Assembly (NCBI RefSeq): GCF_019320115.1
Contig: NC_089591.1
Span: 56,358,078-56,422,077 of the forward strand
Length of the DNA stretch: 64,000 nt
From: Miscanthus floridulus
Lineage: Eukaryota; Streptophyta; Magnoliopsida; Poales; Poaceae
Direction: 5' to 3'
Shown: positions 24,209 through 36,156 of the stretch, piece by piece
How the letters are laid out: every line of letters starts with the position of its first letter
Position numbering within the stretch: the stretch's first letter is position 1
Position numbers and translations under genes: made by a program
Notes under the pieces: generated by a model
Databases searched by the model: none
The model's input: the letters and a program-made list of their open reading frames with translations, nothing else
Told to the model about the DNA's origin: nothing

Positions 24209-27097
24209 ATGGATCCGACTTCCACATGTAGACTGGTGATTAGCGTACCTGCATATGTAGAGCAAAGACCAGATGGGCTTGATGATTATCATATAACTGC
24301 TAATTACATGCATGTGGTAGACAAGGATAAATTCTCTTGGATGGGGTTTCTTGGGTGCCTTGGTGAGGAGATAGTCCATGTGGTCGACCAAGAACTATAG
24401 GTCACCTTCTTTGACAAAACCAAGGATGAGACAGTGCACATAGATTTTGATTCTGCTCTATTACATGCATTTGATGTGTATTGGGATAGTAGGAAGGTGC
24501 CACTGACTGTACATGTTGTTGACACTGGTCCTCGTTTGCTAAAGTCTAAGTGTTGTAATGCCAATGCCTCTTAGTCTGTTATTATCACTTAGGAGAGTCA
24601 GGTTAATTGTTAGCCAATAGCTATGATCTTCTGTGATGAACTTGTATTGCCTAATCTAGTAGCTGATGACAATGGTGAAGCTATTGATCTTAATGATGAT
24701 GGTAATTGTGAGGCTGATGCTAATGGTGATGAGGGTCTTAATCTTGATAATGATGGTGAAGATGATGATGCTATTGCTGAAGAAGAAGAAGAAGAAGATA
24801 TTGCTGAAGATGACTGGGGAGAGGCTGATGAAATGGAGTATGTAGGAGTAGATGATGAGAATGAGAAGTACAAGGATGGGGTCAATGATGATGGTGATGC
24901 TGACCCTGCTTACTATCCTGACAGTGACCCAGAAGATGATGACCCATTAGTTGTGGACGATGGGAGGGACTGTGACGGTGTTGTTCATGTCACTAACATA
25001 GATAACCTTAAGATAGGTCTTGGTGTTACTTTTGAAGTGGTTTCTACTTTAAGAGATGTATTAGACAATATGCTGTGCTTAATGAAGTTGAACTTGTAGT
25101 TCCATATAGTGTGTCACGGCGGTACCGAGCATATTGTAAGGCCAAGAGATGTCGGTGGAGGATTCATGCATCTCAGTTACCTAATGGCAAGACATGGCAG
25201 GTATGTGAGCTTTGTAATGCTTCATTTAGTTTAATTTAGTTATCAATTGTTGTGTGCTAACCGTTGGTTGATGGCTGTAGATTAAGAAGCTACCACACAA
25301 GCATAATTGTGCCAGCACAAGCAAATTCCAGAACAACTATATGGCTAACAATCACTGGGTGGAGGATAGAGTTATAAACTGGCTTAGGGAAGATCCAACT
25401 ATTGGAGCTAAAGATTTGAAGTAGAAGTTGGAGGAGAATTTTTGTGTACAGCTGAGCTACTATGTGGTTTGGGACGGCAAGCAAATGGCCTTAGATGAGA
25501 TCATGGGTGGCTGGGAAGATAGCTTTGTACATGTGTTTTCTTAGAAAAGGGAGATTGAGAAGAGGAGTCCTGGCAGTGTTGTAGAGATTGAGTGGGAGAT
25601 TGTAGATGAGAAGAGAAGATTTAGTAGGATGTTTATAGCACTGAAGCCATGCATAGATGGCTTCCTGCAAGGTTGCAGACCTTATTTAGGAATTGATTCC
25701 ACAATTTTGACAGCAAAGTGGAAGGGACAGTTAGCATCAGCTGTAGGGATAGATGGCCACAACTAGATGTTCCCAGTGGCCTATGGAGTATTTGGCAGTG
25801 AGACCAAGGAGAATTGGGAATGGTTCATGAAGATGCTGCACAAGGCTATTGGTTCCCCAAATGGTCTTGTTATTTCAACTGATGCAGGTATGTTGCATTC
25901 ATTGTGCTCTTGTTTTTCAATTGAGTCTTGTATGTTCCCCACCTGATATTGTTTCCATGCTTACTAACTATAGGCAAAGGAATAGATAAGGCTGTTACCA
26001 AAGTTTTCAGTAATGGGGTGGAGCATAGAGAATGCATGAGGCATTTAGTCAAGAATTTCCAGAAGAGGTTTAGGGGAGAATTGTTTGAGAGGAACTTATG
26101 GCCTGCATCAAGGTGCTATAGACAGACAACCCATGATAGGCACTAGAATGAGATGCACAAGGCATGCCCCAAGGCAACTAGGTGGCTGCAAGACAATCAC
26201 AAGCAGCTATGGGCAAGGTGTAAGTTTAGCACATCAAGCAAATGTGACTATGTCACAAACAACATAGTAGAGACTTTCAATAGTTGGATCAGGGAAGAGA
26301 AGTCATTACCTGTTGTAGAGCTAATAGACAGGATAAGGCAGTTGATCATGGAGAGATTTTGCACCAGGATGCAACTAATGTCCAAGTTTTATGCCTTCAA
26401 GATTCTGCCAGTTGTCATGAAGGAGCTGCACAACAAAAGCAGAAATCTAAAGTACAACATTCACAAGAGTGGCCCAATGGTTGGTGAAGTTGGAGGAGTC
26501 AACAAGGACCTGGTCCCTTGGAGGTTCATTGTTGATCTAGACAAGAGAGAGTGCACCTATAGAGGTTGACAGTTAACTGGTCTGCCATGTGTTCATGCCC
26601 TAGCTTTCATTGGCACTAGAAGGGTAGACTTAGAGGACTATGTTGACCACTACTATTCTGTAGACATGTTCAAAGCAGCCTATGCAACTCCAGTGCCTCC
26701 AATACCAAGCAAGGATGAATGGGAAAAGTTGAACCTTGGCTTCAACCTCCTTCCTCCTAAATGCAACAGAGCAGCAGGAAGGCCAAGGAAGAGAAGGATA
26801 GTTGGAGTTGAAGAAGGTGGGTCCAGCAGCAAGGGCAGGAGAAGGTGTAAAAGGTGTGATGGATTTGGACACCTGCAGAAAACCTACAATGAAACTGTTG
26901 CAGACCCTGATGCACCACCACCTGCACCTCCAAAGAAGAAGAGAAGGACTTATAAGCCAAAGGTTGTTGAGATCATAGAAACAACAGAAGAGCCAGCCAA
27001 GAAGAAGAGAAAGGCCTCCACCATGGGGAAACAAACCAGTAAGAAGAAGAAGACAACTCCAACTGAGCCTACACCTCCTGAGCAATTAGTGGAGTAA
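24209..27097 (+). pseudogene. MULE transposase (MuDR family)
   Basis: Three exons are inferred: to 25200, 25281-25887 and from 25974, with GT-AG introns at 25201-25280 and 25888-25973. Order of parts: N-terminal region from ATG 24209 (an upstream short exon near 24084 is possible); an acidic Asp/Glu tract (24700-24860); a Mutator DNA-binding region with RYRAYCKAKRCRWRIHAS just before intron 1; the catalytic MULE domain with LGIDSTIL and ETKENWEWF in exon 2, VISTDA at its end, and HRECMRHLVKNF in exon 3; a SWIM-type zinc finger (GLPCVHALAFI near 26580); and a zinc-knuckle-like CKRCDGFGHL with a Lys/Pro-rich basic tail. It is dead: TAG stops at 24398, 24572, 24590, 24611, 25432, 25542, 25764 and 26144, a TGA at 26567, and a one-base deletion near 25063. 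Confidence 0.92.
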
Positions 27098-27685
27098 GTG
27101 ATCCATTTCTTGCCAACACTGTTCTTAATCTAAAGCCAAGTGTAGTTGATAACATGGTCACATCTGCCATCTTACAAGGTTCCAAGATCCCTAGTCACTA
27201 GGAGGCAGGCCAAACAGCAAGCTGGAGGTAGCCTAGGGGCACAGACTAGGAGTCAAAGCCCAAGCGCCTGCACTAGGAGCAAGAGGGGAGGGGCCTGATG
27301 CCTGCACTAGGAACATCAAGACAGAAGCAACCTTTTGAGCCACCTGTGCTTTTGGTGTGCTTTTGTGTGGTTCTATGAACTTGCTATTGTAATCTGTGTG
27401 CTTTTGAGCCTGGATATTGTTGGTGTGAACCTGGTATTATAATCTGGTAATGTAGTGAACCTGGCTATTGTTGGTGTGAACTTGATATTGCCATCTGGTA
27501 TGATGTTCCATAATTAATGATCTGGTATGCCTTTGTTTGTCATGCTAAAATTAAGTCAACTGTTAAGTTGAAGGTAGTGATGCTGCAATTTTAACTTTAC
27601 AACTAAAAAAGGGAACAAATCAAGTTGAAGTTACTCCATTCAAACTGCATTTCATTCATATTTCACAAACATTACAAAGCATACT

Positions 27686-28196
27686 TCATGCTTGCTTGTA
27701 CAATACCATGCACAAAGCAAGAAAGCAAACAACACCTACAAACACACTGGCCCCAACCATCATCCTAACAACTATTTGCTCTCTAGCTATTCTAGCCACA
27801 ACAGTGCTCTGAGCAACTACAACATTGTTCAAGTTCAACAGAGAATTCTCCAGAGCCTTCAACGCAGCCATCACTGCTGCACCATCCATGCCATCTCCAG
27901 CGCTCTCTGGCTTCCACATGAAGAAGTTGCAGGTACCATTGCCCTATTTCACAGCGAAAGCCAAATCAATAGGATGAACCCTACATCTGATTTCAAAACG
28001 CCCAAATGTAGCAAGAACAAAATCAAGAAAACTCACCTAGTCATGATTCTTGCAAGTGTAGAACGGCTTGTCTAGATTTTTTGTGGTTCTCAACGTCCGC
28101 TCCACGACCGTCGCCGTGTGGCAGAAAGGGCACAGCGCCCGCCCCTCTCGCTCCACGTGAACCAGTCGACGAAGAAGCGCCAGATCTTGTAGCCAT
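27686..28196 (-). pseudogene. GRF zinc finger, membrane-segment gene in MULE
   Basis: Minus strand, convergent with the transposase. ATG at 28194-28196; exon 1 to about 28037, intron 28036-27944 (GTGAGT...TAG), exon 2 to the stop at 27686. Exon 1 encodes CPFCHT and KPFYTCKNHD, and exon 2 begins GNGTCNFFMWKPE; together these give the Cys pattern of a GRF-type zinc finger. Exon 2 then has a leucine/alanine-rich helix (ALKALENSLLNLN) and a C-terminal hydrophobic segment of about 20 residues (VGASVFVGVVCFLALCMVLY), a probable membrane anchor. A one-base frameshift separates the start MATRSGASSS from the zinc finger, and the last exon 1 codon is TAG where CAG would fit. Role in the element is unknown; its place corresponds to mudrB in MuDR but the protein is different. 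Confidence 0.75.
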
Positions 28197-28656
28197 CTTC
28201 GAGCTAGGGGACTTCATCTTTGGGGCGTGGGGGAACTCTAGATCCTCAACCCCCCATGGCAGATGACGGCCGAGGCTCGATCTGTCAGCGGCGGCGGGCA
28301 CTGGGTGGATGGTGGCGTGATGAGCAGTGGAGACGAGTGGGCGGCGGCGTGATTGGGAGTGAGCGGCGGCAGCGGGATTGGGGAAATGGCGAGCCTAGAA
28401 CCCTAACGATGGAGTCGGGTGCAGGCCGGCCGTTACAACTGGGTCGAACCAGACCAGGTTAGGACAGCGCCAAGTTTGGTTCAGGGGCACCCGATGTCCA
28501 AAATGAAGTTTTCTCTCTCCAAAACCGAGTGCAACTGGGTTGTGGTGCCCACTGGCAGTAATTCCAAAAACCAGAGTGTCTCACGGCAAAAGATGAAAAA
28601 CGCAGTGTCCGCCAGCAAAGACGCGTCATTTGGGATGTCCAATAGCAAAATTTGCC
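28196..28656 (-). repeat. MULE right TIR
   Basis: 461 bp, the inverse of the left TIR. Similarity stops at the A of the ATG of the GRF gene, so the TIR supplies its promoter and 5' untranslated region, as TIRs do in MuDR. Confidence 0.9.
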
Positions 28657-28665
28657 TAGATATAT
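28657..28665. repeat. MULE target duplication, right
   Basis: TAGATATAT following the TIR; partner of 23572-23580. Confidence 0.65.
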
Positions 28666-30424
28666 ATATGTGTGTGATATGCATTTACGTTATAGGTATT
28701 TTATGGAAACTACATGCATAGATACACTTACCTATGAGTCCTACTAGTATAGGTCGAGTAGCTGCTATGCTCAGGATTTCAGTAGCATGAGTAACCTGCC
28801 GTTACTCATAATAGGTGATTATTATGATCACTCATGATAAATGGTGGAAAGAAAAAACAGAGACCAGGTAGGGATATGGTATGGGTATTGGTGGGTGTAA
28901 GATGTTATGTCTTGCGGCCAATGAGGCATAGCTTGGTTACACTTTTTCCCCATCTGTGTCATTTAAGGACCGGCCGTTGCATTGGGTTCTAGGCAAGTCA
29001 CAGACTTATTATCCTGAGCACATACTTAGGTATGGGCATAGGGAAGGCTTGTTGCTCTCTTGTCATGGGTTCCGGCTCTTTCTGAGCCAACTGATTGGAG
29101 ACAGGGATGGTGGAGGTCTAAGCACCGCACTGAGTCTAGGACTCAGGAGCGAGGGCTTAGAGTCCAAGTTTGGATGGGGTCTTGGACCTCGTGATAGGAG
29201 AGTGATGGGCTAGTCCTGCTTGTGCCTGGGGTACAAGCGGGGCATGTGTTTTGGGATACCCAGCTAGACACATTGATTCATGAATCACCAGCATTTCGGT
29301 ACAGCTTGTCTATAGTCTAGCACTGTAGTAAGAACTTAAATATGAAACATGATGAAATGGAACTGTTTATTCAACTCTTGCTTGAAAGTAGAACAGGTGC
29401 TCACATAGAATGGCTGGATAATGAATTAATCATGACTGTTAATAATAATATAAATAAGGATTCACTATTAGTATTGCTTTCCGCAAAAAAGAAACCCAAC
29501 AAACCATAAAGCTTATCATATCCATTAGAGTTGGAAAATTATTCCCACTCGTCGGATAAGTCTTGTGAGTACATTGTGTACTTAGGGTTTATTTACCCCT
29601 GTTGCTGGTACTGCTTGAGGAGTAGCCGTTGTGTGAAGGATTCTTCTGGTGGGCACAGACGTATTCTTGTATATTATTTCCGTACTCTGAATTTAGTACT
29701 ATAATAATATATTTCTAAGAACTCTGGATGTATGAAATAGACTAAGTATTATAACTCATTCTCATTATTGGATCATTGGAAAAAATGTGGATTATTCGGG
29801 CTCTCCCATGGGGTGTGCCCAACAGAACCCGCCCGATGTACCTTGCTTTCGGGATGCTTAGTGTCTAGTGAAAGACGAGCGCCTCCGAAGGTGTGTTATT
29901 TCGGGTGATTCTGCCACAAGGGGCCCGCAGCAGCGCCACCATCTCCGACCACCAAGGTCCTAGAGAGAGAAGGGAGAGAGAGCGGACCATGGCGGGCGAA
30001 GAGAGAGAGAAAGGGTAGAGTGGAATGAAGCTAGGGTTCGGAGGGGTCGGCCGATGTCGTGTTTTTGTTCCACCAAGGAGCGCGTACGACCATCAAATCA
30101 AGATCAATGGCCAACGTTGATCGGACCGGGATCCGGCCCAGGTAGGAGCGCGCGGGTGGACGACTTTGCTGGCCCAGGCCCAGGTTGTGGCCTGGAAGGC
30201 GCCGCACGCGCGAGAAGAGCAGGCTGGTCCGGTTTTTTCCGCTGGGCCAAGCAACCGTGAAGAGTTTGAACCCAATTTTTCCTTTTCTTTTTCCAGTAAA
30301 TTGTTATTTCCTAGAAAATGATTAATGGCTCAAGAAAAAAAATAGCAAAAGAGATTTTCCCTATGGGTAAAATTCACCAATTATGTTTAAGTTTCTGCTG
30401 CAAAGTTTAAAGTTTATTATCTTC

Positions 30425-31067
30425 TAATTAAATTTGAACCCACAAAAGAATTTAATTTGAAGAGTAGTTGTATTTAGTAAATTATGATTATATTAATCCT
30501 CTAATTAAATTGGAACCAACAAAAAAATTAAATAGTGGAGTAGTCCGTTTTTTGTTTAAGTAAGATTATGGTATTGTCATTTTCTGACCAACGTTGATGA
30601 TGACAATATTATAATAAATTTAAGTTTGAAGTTTAAATCTCAGATAAATTTTACACAAACGTGGTCAATTTTTCAGAGAGTGGTTAAGGACCAATAAATG
30701 CTCCTGGACTAAAATAATGTATTTCATTATCAAGTTTCTGCTGCAATGATGTTGATTATGTTTCAATTAAATTCGAACCAACGGGAGAATTTAATTTTAA
30801 AGAGTAGTTATATGGATTTCAAGTTAATTTATGAGTTTTATGCATTAATTCTATTTTCTGCCCAACAGTAATGTAGAATTGATGCATAAGCATATTGTAT
30901 GTTTTATTTTAACCGACGAGATCACTCAGCTGCATGCCAATGGGCTGCAATGCTGGGGTATGTAAATGAAAAGGCTTGAGTTAAGCCAGTTCAGGACAAT
31001 TTTTGTTAGTTTACTAATTTTCTGATTAAATTGGAACCAACATGAAGATTTAATTGGAAAATAAAGT
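30425..31067 (+). repeat. Four copies of an AATTAAAT...ATTTAATT motif
   Basis: Copies of about 40 bp at 30425, 30501, 30763 and 31022, each reading roughly TAATTAAATTNGAACCNAC, a short spacer, then an ATTTAATT-type end and often GAGTAG. The ends are complementary, so each could form a short stem. A longer repeat of about 340 bp (CAAGTTTCTGCTGCAA at about 30387 and 30731) includes two of them. Confidence 0.7.
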
Positions 31068-31107
31068 ATAAGTGAATGTTTTAGTCGTCATGACTAAGTT
31101 TTCGTAT

Positions 31108-31255
31108 AGATGTATCCCACATGGACAGAAGTTTTGGCATAGTAATTATGCTAGTCCATCCTACATGGCAGGAGAAGTTTTGTGATGACTCATATGGTTT
31201 TGTATCCCACATAGCGAGAGAAGTTTGGGTAGCTCTTATGCTATCCGAGTATTGA
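31108..31255 (+). repeat. Three copies of a CCCACATGG...AGAAGTTTTG motif
   Basis: Imperfect repeats of about 45 bp at about 31108, 31158 and 31203, alternating with TTATGCTA-type sequence. Confidence 0.6.
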
Positions 31256-31540
31256 CCATGGCACAATAGAAATGCATCATCATAGTCAATACTAACCAAA
31301 GGATAAGAAAAAGATGCATGTGTGACTGGCAAAAGTACTGCTAATGAAAGACCTCGTTGAGTTCTTAAAGTGAATTAAGGAAAGTGTACTCCTAAATGGA
31401 TCAAGAAATAACTTTGTTTACATAACACAATCATGTGAATGAAGTAAGTTATAAGTATCTCCTCGTTTATAGGCTTTCTAAATGGCTATTAAAATTATGG
31501 CAATAAAGTTCATGCCATATTTCGAGGAGGAGAATATTAA

Positions 31541-31634
31541 GGTCAATTAAGAAAAATACTCTTCATTAAGAGTGAGATAAAAATCAATTAAGAAAGATAC
31601 TCTTCATTAAGTGTGAAATAAAGACCATTGGAGG
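31541..31634 (+). repeat. Two tandem 46-bp copies
   Basis: Two adjacent copies containing TCAATTAAGAAA and ATACTCTTCATTAAG. Confidence 0.75.
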
Positions 31635-32199
31635 AGTACAACGGTTACAACAATGATACCCCTAAGCAGAGAAATAGCTAAATTTCTGGACCTTTTAAAG
31701 TTTTGATAGGAAAATAGCGTTGTCAGTCTTAAAGATGTTAATGTGGTGCTTAAAGCGCCATATGAGATTTTAACGGATTAAACTCAAAATAAGATATTTG
31801 AAGATACATTATCTTTAGAAAAGATGGGAAGATCTGGGGGAGCATGGTATGTAGATGTATGTAGAGACATAAGACTTGAAGAGAAGCGGGTCTACATGCC
31901 CACTTCAGTTATTCAAAAACAACAAATCTCTTAATACCTGTTGATGTTGTATGACTTATACAACACTTGTCATTGGCTTTTCGATGAAAATGAATAATGT
32001 AAATAAGGATCTTGTAATACATGAGCCTGTAGAATCAATTGCCTCTTGGCAATGAAGAGCAACAATAGCCCCATATGAAAGTGTCAGTAGATGAGGCCCC
32101 AGAAGGTTTCAAAGAATTAGTAAACCAGTTTTTCCAATAACTATGAAGTCTATGTTAGTAAAGAAATTTAAATAGAGGGTGATTCCACCTCATTTAAAG

Positions 32200-33706
32200 A
32201 AGCCATGGGAAGCGTTTACTTGTTTAAATGGCAAGAAGCTATGAAAGTTGAAATGAATTTGATGAATACCAATGATGTTTGGGACTTTGAAGTAATTCCT
32301 AATGGAGCAAAAATAGTAGGCCGTTAATGGGTCTACAAGACAAAATGTGACTCCAAAGGGAATATAGAAAGATATAAAGCATGACTTATAGCAAAAGGCT
32401 TACACAAAGAGGATGAATAGATTACGATGAGAGTTTTCTCTCTAGTCTTATGCAAGGATTCTTTTAGAATCATAATGGTGTTAATGGCATATTACGATTT
32501 AGAGTTACATCAGATGGATATAAAGATGGCATTCCGCAATGGGGATTTGTATGAAAAATTTACATGGCACAACCCAAAGATTTTGTCATGGAAGAAAAGA
32601 ATGTATGGGATGCTGCCTATAGATATCCATTTATGAGTTAAAAGTAAGTCTCTAGACAGTAATATTTGAAGTTGATGAAACAATGAGAAAGTTTGGGTTT
32701 TAAAGAAATTGAGAAGGACAATAGCGTTTATGCGAAAATTTATTTTCCACATCCTGTGAATAGATGACATTCGACTCACTAGTAGTGATGTTAATATGTC
32801 ATTGTCATTGGAGAAGAAGTCATGTCCTCAAGTTTCAATGTAAATAATCTTAGTGAAGCATCATTGGTTCTAGTAATCGAAATTCACTGAGATAGAAGAA
32901 AATGGGGTATTAGGACTATCATAAAGGCATACTTAGAAAAGATTGTAAAGAAATAAAGTATGCATGTGAGTAAACCTACGCCTGCTCCTATAGTCAAGGG
33001 TAATAGATTTGGGAATTTTAAGTGTTCCAGGAACCGATATGAGATCGATCAAAAGAATATGGTTCCATATACTTTAGCTGTTGGAAGCTTGATGAGTATA
33101 CAAGTACAAGTAAGAACTTACCCTGACGTAGTTTACATATCTAGGATATTTTGGCAGAAGTCCAGTCCAGATATACATCACTGGAATAGAGTTAAGAATG
33201 TCTTGCAATTTTGCAAAGTATCAAAGGCCTCATGCTGAGTAAGAAAGAACAAGTACTCTCAAATAGTTGTGGGTACAAATGTTAAGTCTTGGAGAGATGT
33301 ATAGTGAAATCCACAGTAGTTACTAATACTCACTGTTGGAGTATTATTGTGGAAAAGCTTCAAAATCAGTTATGGTGTCATCAGTGATGCATACCATAGT
33401 ATAGCTTGACATGAGGCTTAAGAAACATGCAAAAGGTGGTTAAGAGAATTTGTATCCGGATTTAATAATAGTAGACAATAGTAATAACCATTTAAAGTAA
33501 GTTAACTCCTAAGAAAACATGTCAAGTGTGCTACCAAACACATTGACACTAAGTTATATGTTGTAAAGGAGAAAATCCAGAATCATTTTGAAAGCATTGA
33601 GCACATAAGTACCGAGTAAGTGTTTGCGGATCCGCTTACCAAAGGCTTACCACCTAGTGCGTTCAAAGAACACACAATCGACATGGATTTATGGGAAAGC
33701 CTATGA
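32200..33706 (+). pseudogene. Ty1/copia reverse transcriptase-RNase H relic
   Basis: Decayed RVT_2-type polyprotein end. Recognisable blocks in order: MKVEMNLMNTNDVWDFEVIP, VGR then WVYKTKCDSKGNIERYKA, DSFRIIMVLMAYYDLELHQM with DIKMAFRNGDLYE (reverse transcriptase), TPAPIVKGNRFGNF and NMVPYTLAVGSLM (connection), and HIDTKLYVVKEKI, FADPLTKGLPP, ending WESL* at 33704-33706 (RNase H). Many stops and frameshifts. Gag, protease and integrase were not identified upstream, and no 5' LTR was found, so the element is probably 5' truncated or too decayed to read. Confidence 0.88.
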
Positions 33707-33872
33707 TTTCTGGATATTAAGGGCCTAGTAGAGTTTCTATTTCAAAACAAAGAGGTGCATTGTAGCTGTTAAATCTAATGGCTACTGACCGTGACGATGA
33801 AGCACGCTCTATGCACTGATCTGTGATGGAATCGGAAAAAGAAAAAGAAAGTTAAGTTTAAGTATGAGGTGA

Positions 33873-33887
33873 GATCAAGGGAAAGAT
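33873..33887 (+). other. Copia polypurine tract
   Basis: GATCAAGGGAAAGAT directly before the LTR. Confidence 0.6.
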
Positions 33888-34368
33888 TGTTAGAGTTGAT
33901 CTCATCCGACTCGGCCCAACGGTCGAGTCGGGCCTTGATCCAGTGCCCTAATCGAGGGCATCTAACCAAACCAAGGTTGGTGGGCCCCCGTCGCGCAGCA
34001 CCATATAGAGTGAGGTGGGGGCCAGGACACATGATACGAGGTTCATCTGAGCCGCCGGACGCCCCACCTACTTCCTAACCCTAGACCGATCGAGAGGGGT
34101 GCTGCTAGTGATGGGAAGTCCACCGCCGCCTCTACGCCACCCGACGTCTATGCCACCGCCGGACTCCTCTGTTTCTCCTTCCCCGACGCCCTACATCACT
34201 GACATGGCCATGGACGGATCATGCTCCTCCAAACCCGACGGTCAGAGATCTCCTACACCTCTCTCTCTCACTGTCTCCCTCTCTGTATCATGTTATATGT
34301 CGAATTGAACTAAACCAGTAATGTATTCACCCTCCAATCAGCACCTAGATGATCCTAAAAACATAACA
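33888..34368 (+). repeat. Copia 3' LTR
   Basis: About 481 bp, TGTTAGAGTTGATCTC to ACATAACA. It follows the pol stop by about 180 bp and the polypurine tract directly. No second copy in the window, so the right boundary is inferred from the TG/CA ends. Confidence 0.65.
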
Positions 34369-36156
34369 CTCCGAAGCGGCGGCGGCGGCGGGAGTTGTGG
34401 AGATGAAGAAATGCCCGAGGCTTAAAACCCTAGACTCTTCTATGCTTAAACGAATATATAGGTGAGTCGGAGGTGGGCTGGACCTAATGGGCTTTTTCTG
34501 AGTTCAACCTCAGTGTGAAAAGGAAGTTGGGCCGTGCTGGGCTGGCCTCTCAGTGAGAGGCTGATATCGGTGGCTGCTTTTCAGTCTTTGGGTGGGCTGG
34601 GCGCCTGGGCTGTGCTTAGCGATGATGGTACTGACAGGTGACAACCTCTCAAAAAAAAAAAAGGTGACAAGGTCACGTCTCAGCGATGTCCACGTGATGT
34701 GGACTCGATTGTGATTCTGTACAAGCGGTAGCAGCAGCCGAGGAGGTATGGCCCAGCCTAGTAGCGAAATTCAAAGCGAGTTTTGACGAGGCCGACAGGA
34801 TTCAAAGCGAAGTCGGCATCCGCTTTTGCCGCCCCCAGGTGCTGTGCTGGTGCGGTGCCCTTCCACCCACTTTTTCCCCAACCGAACCGTGCACCGCATC
34901 ATCCATGCTCCCCGCACTCCGGGAGTGGAAGGCAAAAGGCGGCGGCGATCCTTCATATCCCTCCCTGGCGCTGGAAAAGCAGGACAGCATCCGCGCGCGT
35001 GCGGGGTCGCCGTCGAAGGTGGCTTCGGCTTCGGCAACCCGGGGGCCGGGGCAGCGTCATGCATCCCCCGGCATCATCATGCGGCGGCAACCGGTGATAG
35101 CTCAGGAACAACGGCCGTCGTATTTCCGGTCCCTGCCTGCCTTTTGGTGTGTTACAGATCCATACTAAACGAGCACAACGCAGGCATTAGAGGTGTTGGT
35201 TGGAGAAAAAAGTGTCAGGCTACCTAGGCTCCAGAGCAACGAAACCAGCAACGGCAAAAACACATCATTGTCGAGTCTCACAAACTCATTTCGCTAATAT
35301 AAGGTCATGCCCAATGCTACCAGGTACCTAGTATTATATAGGTGATCAGAGTTACCTATAGAGACAGCAAAAGCTTGGTCCCACAAAAACGTGAAGCATC
35401 TGCTGGATCGTATGAAGTGGAGATGTGAGAGATAGAGGAACCTTATCACGGGGAGAAACAGACAAGTGATTTGGGTAGCAAAGAGCTGGTAGGATTGGTG
35501 GCCTATGCTAGCCAGATCATACACCTTAAACTTTGTCATCTGTACATGGCTAGCTACTTTTCTTGTGAGGATAATAACTTTTTGCATGTGTGTTGGGTTT
35601 GCTCTAAAATGTAGCTATGGTTTTATTTAGAATGGCTTCTCTTCTCAACCGCTACCTTAGATAAAAAAATGGCCGAAGGCCCCCAAACGCCGCGCTTCCA
35701 ACCCGGCTTCCACCCCTCGCGCTTCTTCTCCACATGCCGTTTTCACCTAAAATCCGAATCAGCCTCAGGCGAGCATCAGGGGAAATCCGACCAATTCCTC
35801 ATCTAGCGCTCATGCCTCCTTCATCTTCCTCCTCTACCAGTCTGCCGTGGTTGCTCCTTCCTCTTCTTTGTCGGTTTCCCCGGCCGCTCCTCCTTCCTCT
35901 CCGGAGGCCGCTTCTCCCTCCGTGACCACATTCGCGATGAGCGTGACCGGATCCTGCGACCGTTCCTCCATGACGAACACAACCTCCGACAGACACTCCT
36001 CCTCTCCGGCATCGGCTCCTCCCTCCATGACTATTCCTTCCTGGGATGAGCATGCCCTTCGGCGGCGGTTCCTCCCTCTGTGACGAGCATGACTTGTGGT
36101 TGTCGCTCCTCTCTCCGGTCTCCGCAACGAGCACAACCTCTCTGACTATCACTCAT
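34369..36156. other. Unassigned sequence
   Basis: GC-rich stretches at 34780-35170 and 35690-36120, AT-richer between. Open frames occur in several overlapping phases, with Ser/Pro/Arg-rich translations typical of GC-rich non-coding DNA. I see no domain, TIR or LTR. It may be host sequence into which Tat-2 (starting 36157) inserted. Confidence 0.5.

Larger units (their letters stand above)
23581..28656 (+). mobile_element. Mutator-like element (MULE), 5076 bp, two genes
   Basis: Bounded by 460-bp terminal inverted repeats starting GGCAAATTTTGC and by imperfect 9-bp target duplications. It carries a MuDR-type transposase pseudogene on the plus strand (24209-27097) and a convergent minus-strand GRF zinc-finger gene (27686-28196) whose start codon sits at the inner edge of the right TIR. 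It is inserted in the Tekay-1 3' LTR: sequence continuous in the Tekay-2 LTR near 38935 resumes across it. Confidence 0.93.
20674..29926 (+). repeat. Tekay-1 3' LTR, split by MULE
   Basis: It starts TATAACATCC (decayed TGTAACACCC) and ends ATTCTGCCA at 29926. Without the MULE and its 9-bp duplication the LTR is about 4168 bp, matching about 4161 bp for the Tekay-2 3' LTR without its solo insertion. Composition is strongly segmented: AT-rich for the first 500 bp, GC-rich at about 21200-22610, AT-rich again to 23380. It carries a short acidic reading frame at 23383. Confidence 0.85.
29927..32199 (+). other. AT-rich sequence with short repeats, upstream of copia pol
   Basis: Begins right after the Tekay-1 LTR (first bases CAAGG, the possible target duplication). 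29940-30260 is GC-rich with a GAGAGA run; from 30290 it is AT-rich and holds the repeat families listed separately. No intact gene. From about 31640 it probably includes decayed copia coding sequence, but I could not follow a frame. Confidence 0.6.

Noticed and set aside
34783..35227. Overlapping frames of 97-133 codons in GC-rich DNA
   Set aside because: Open on both strands and in several phases, with low-complexity translations; no domain, splice pattern or repeat homology supports a gene.
35734..36152. Ser/Pro/Arg-rich frames on both strands before the Tat-2 LTR
   Set aside because: Composition-driven open frames in tripletlike CTCC sequence; no support for translation.
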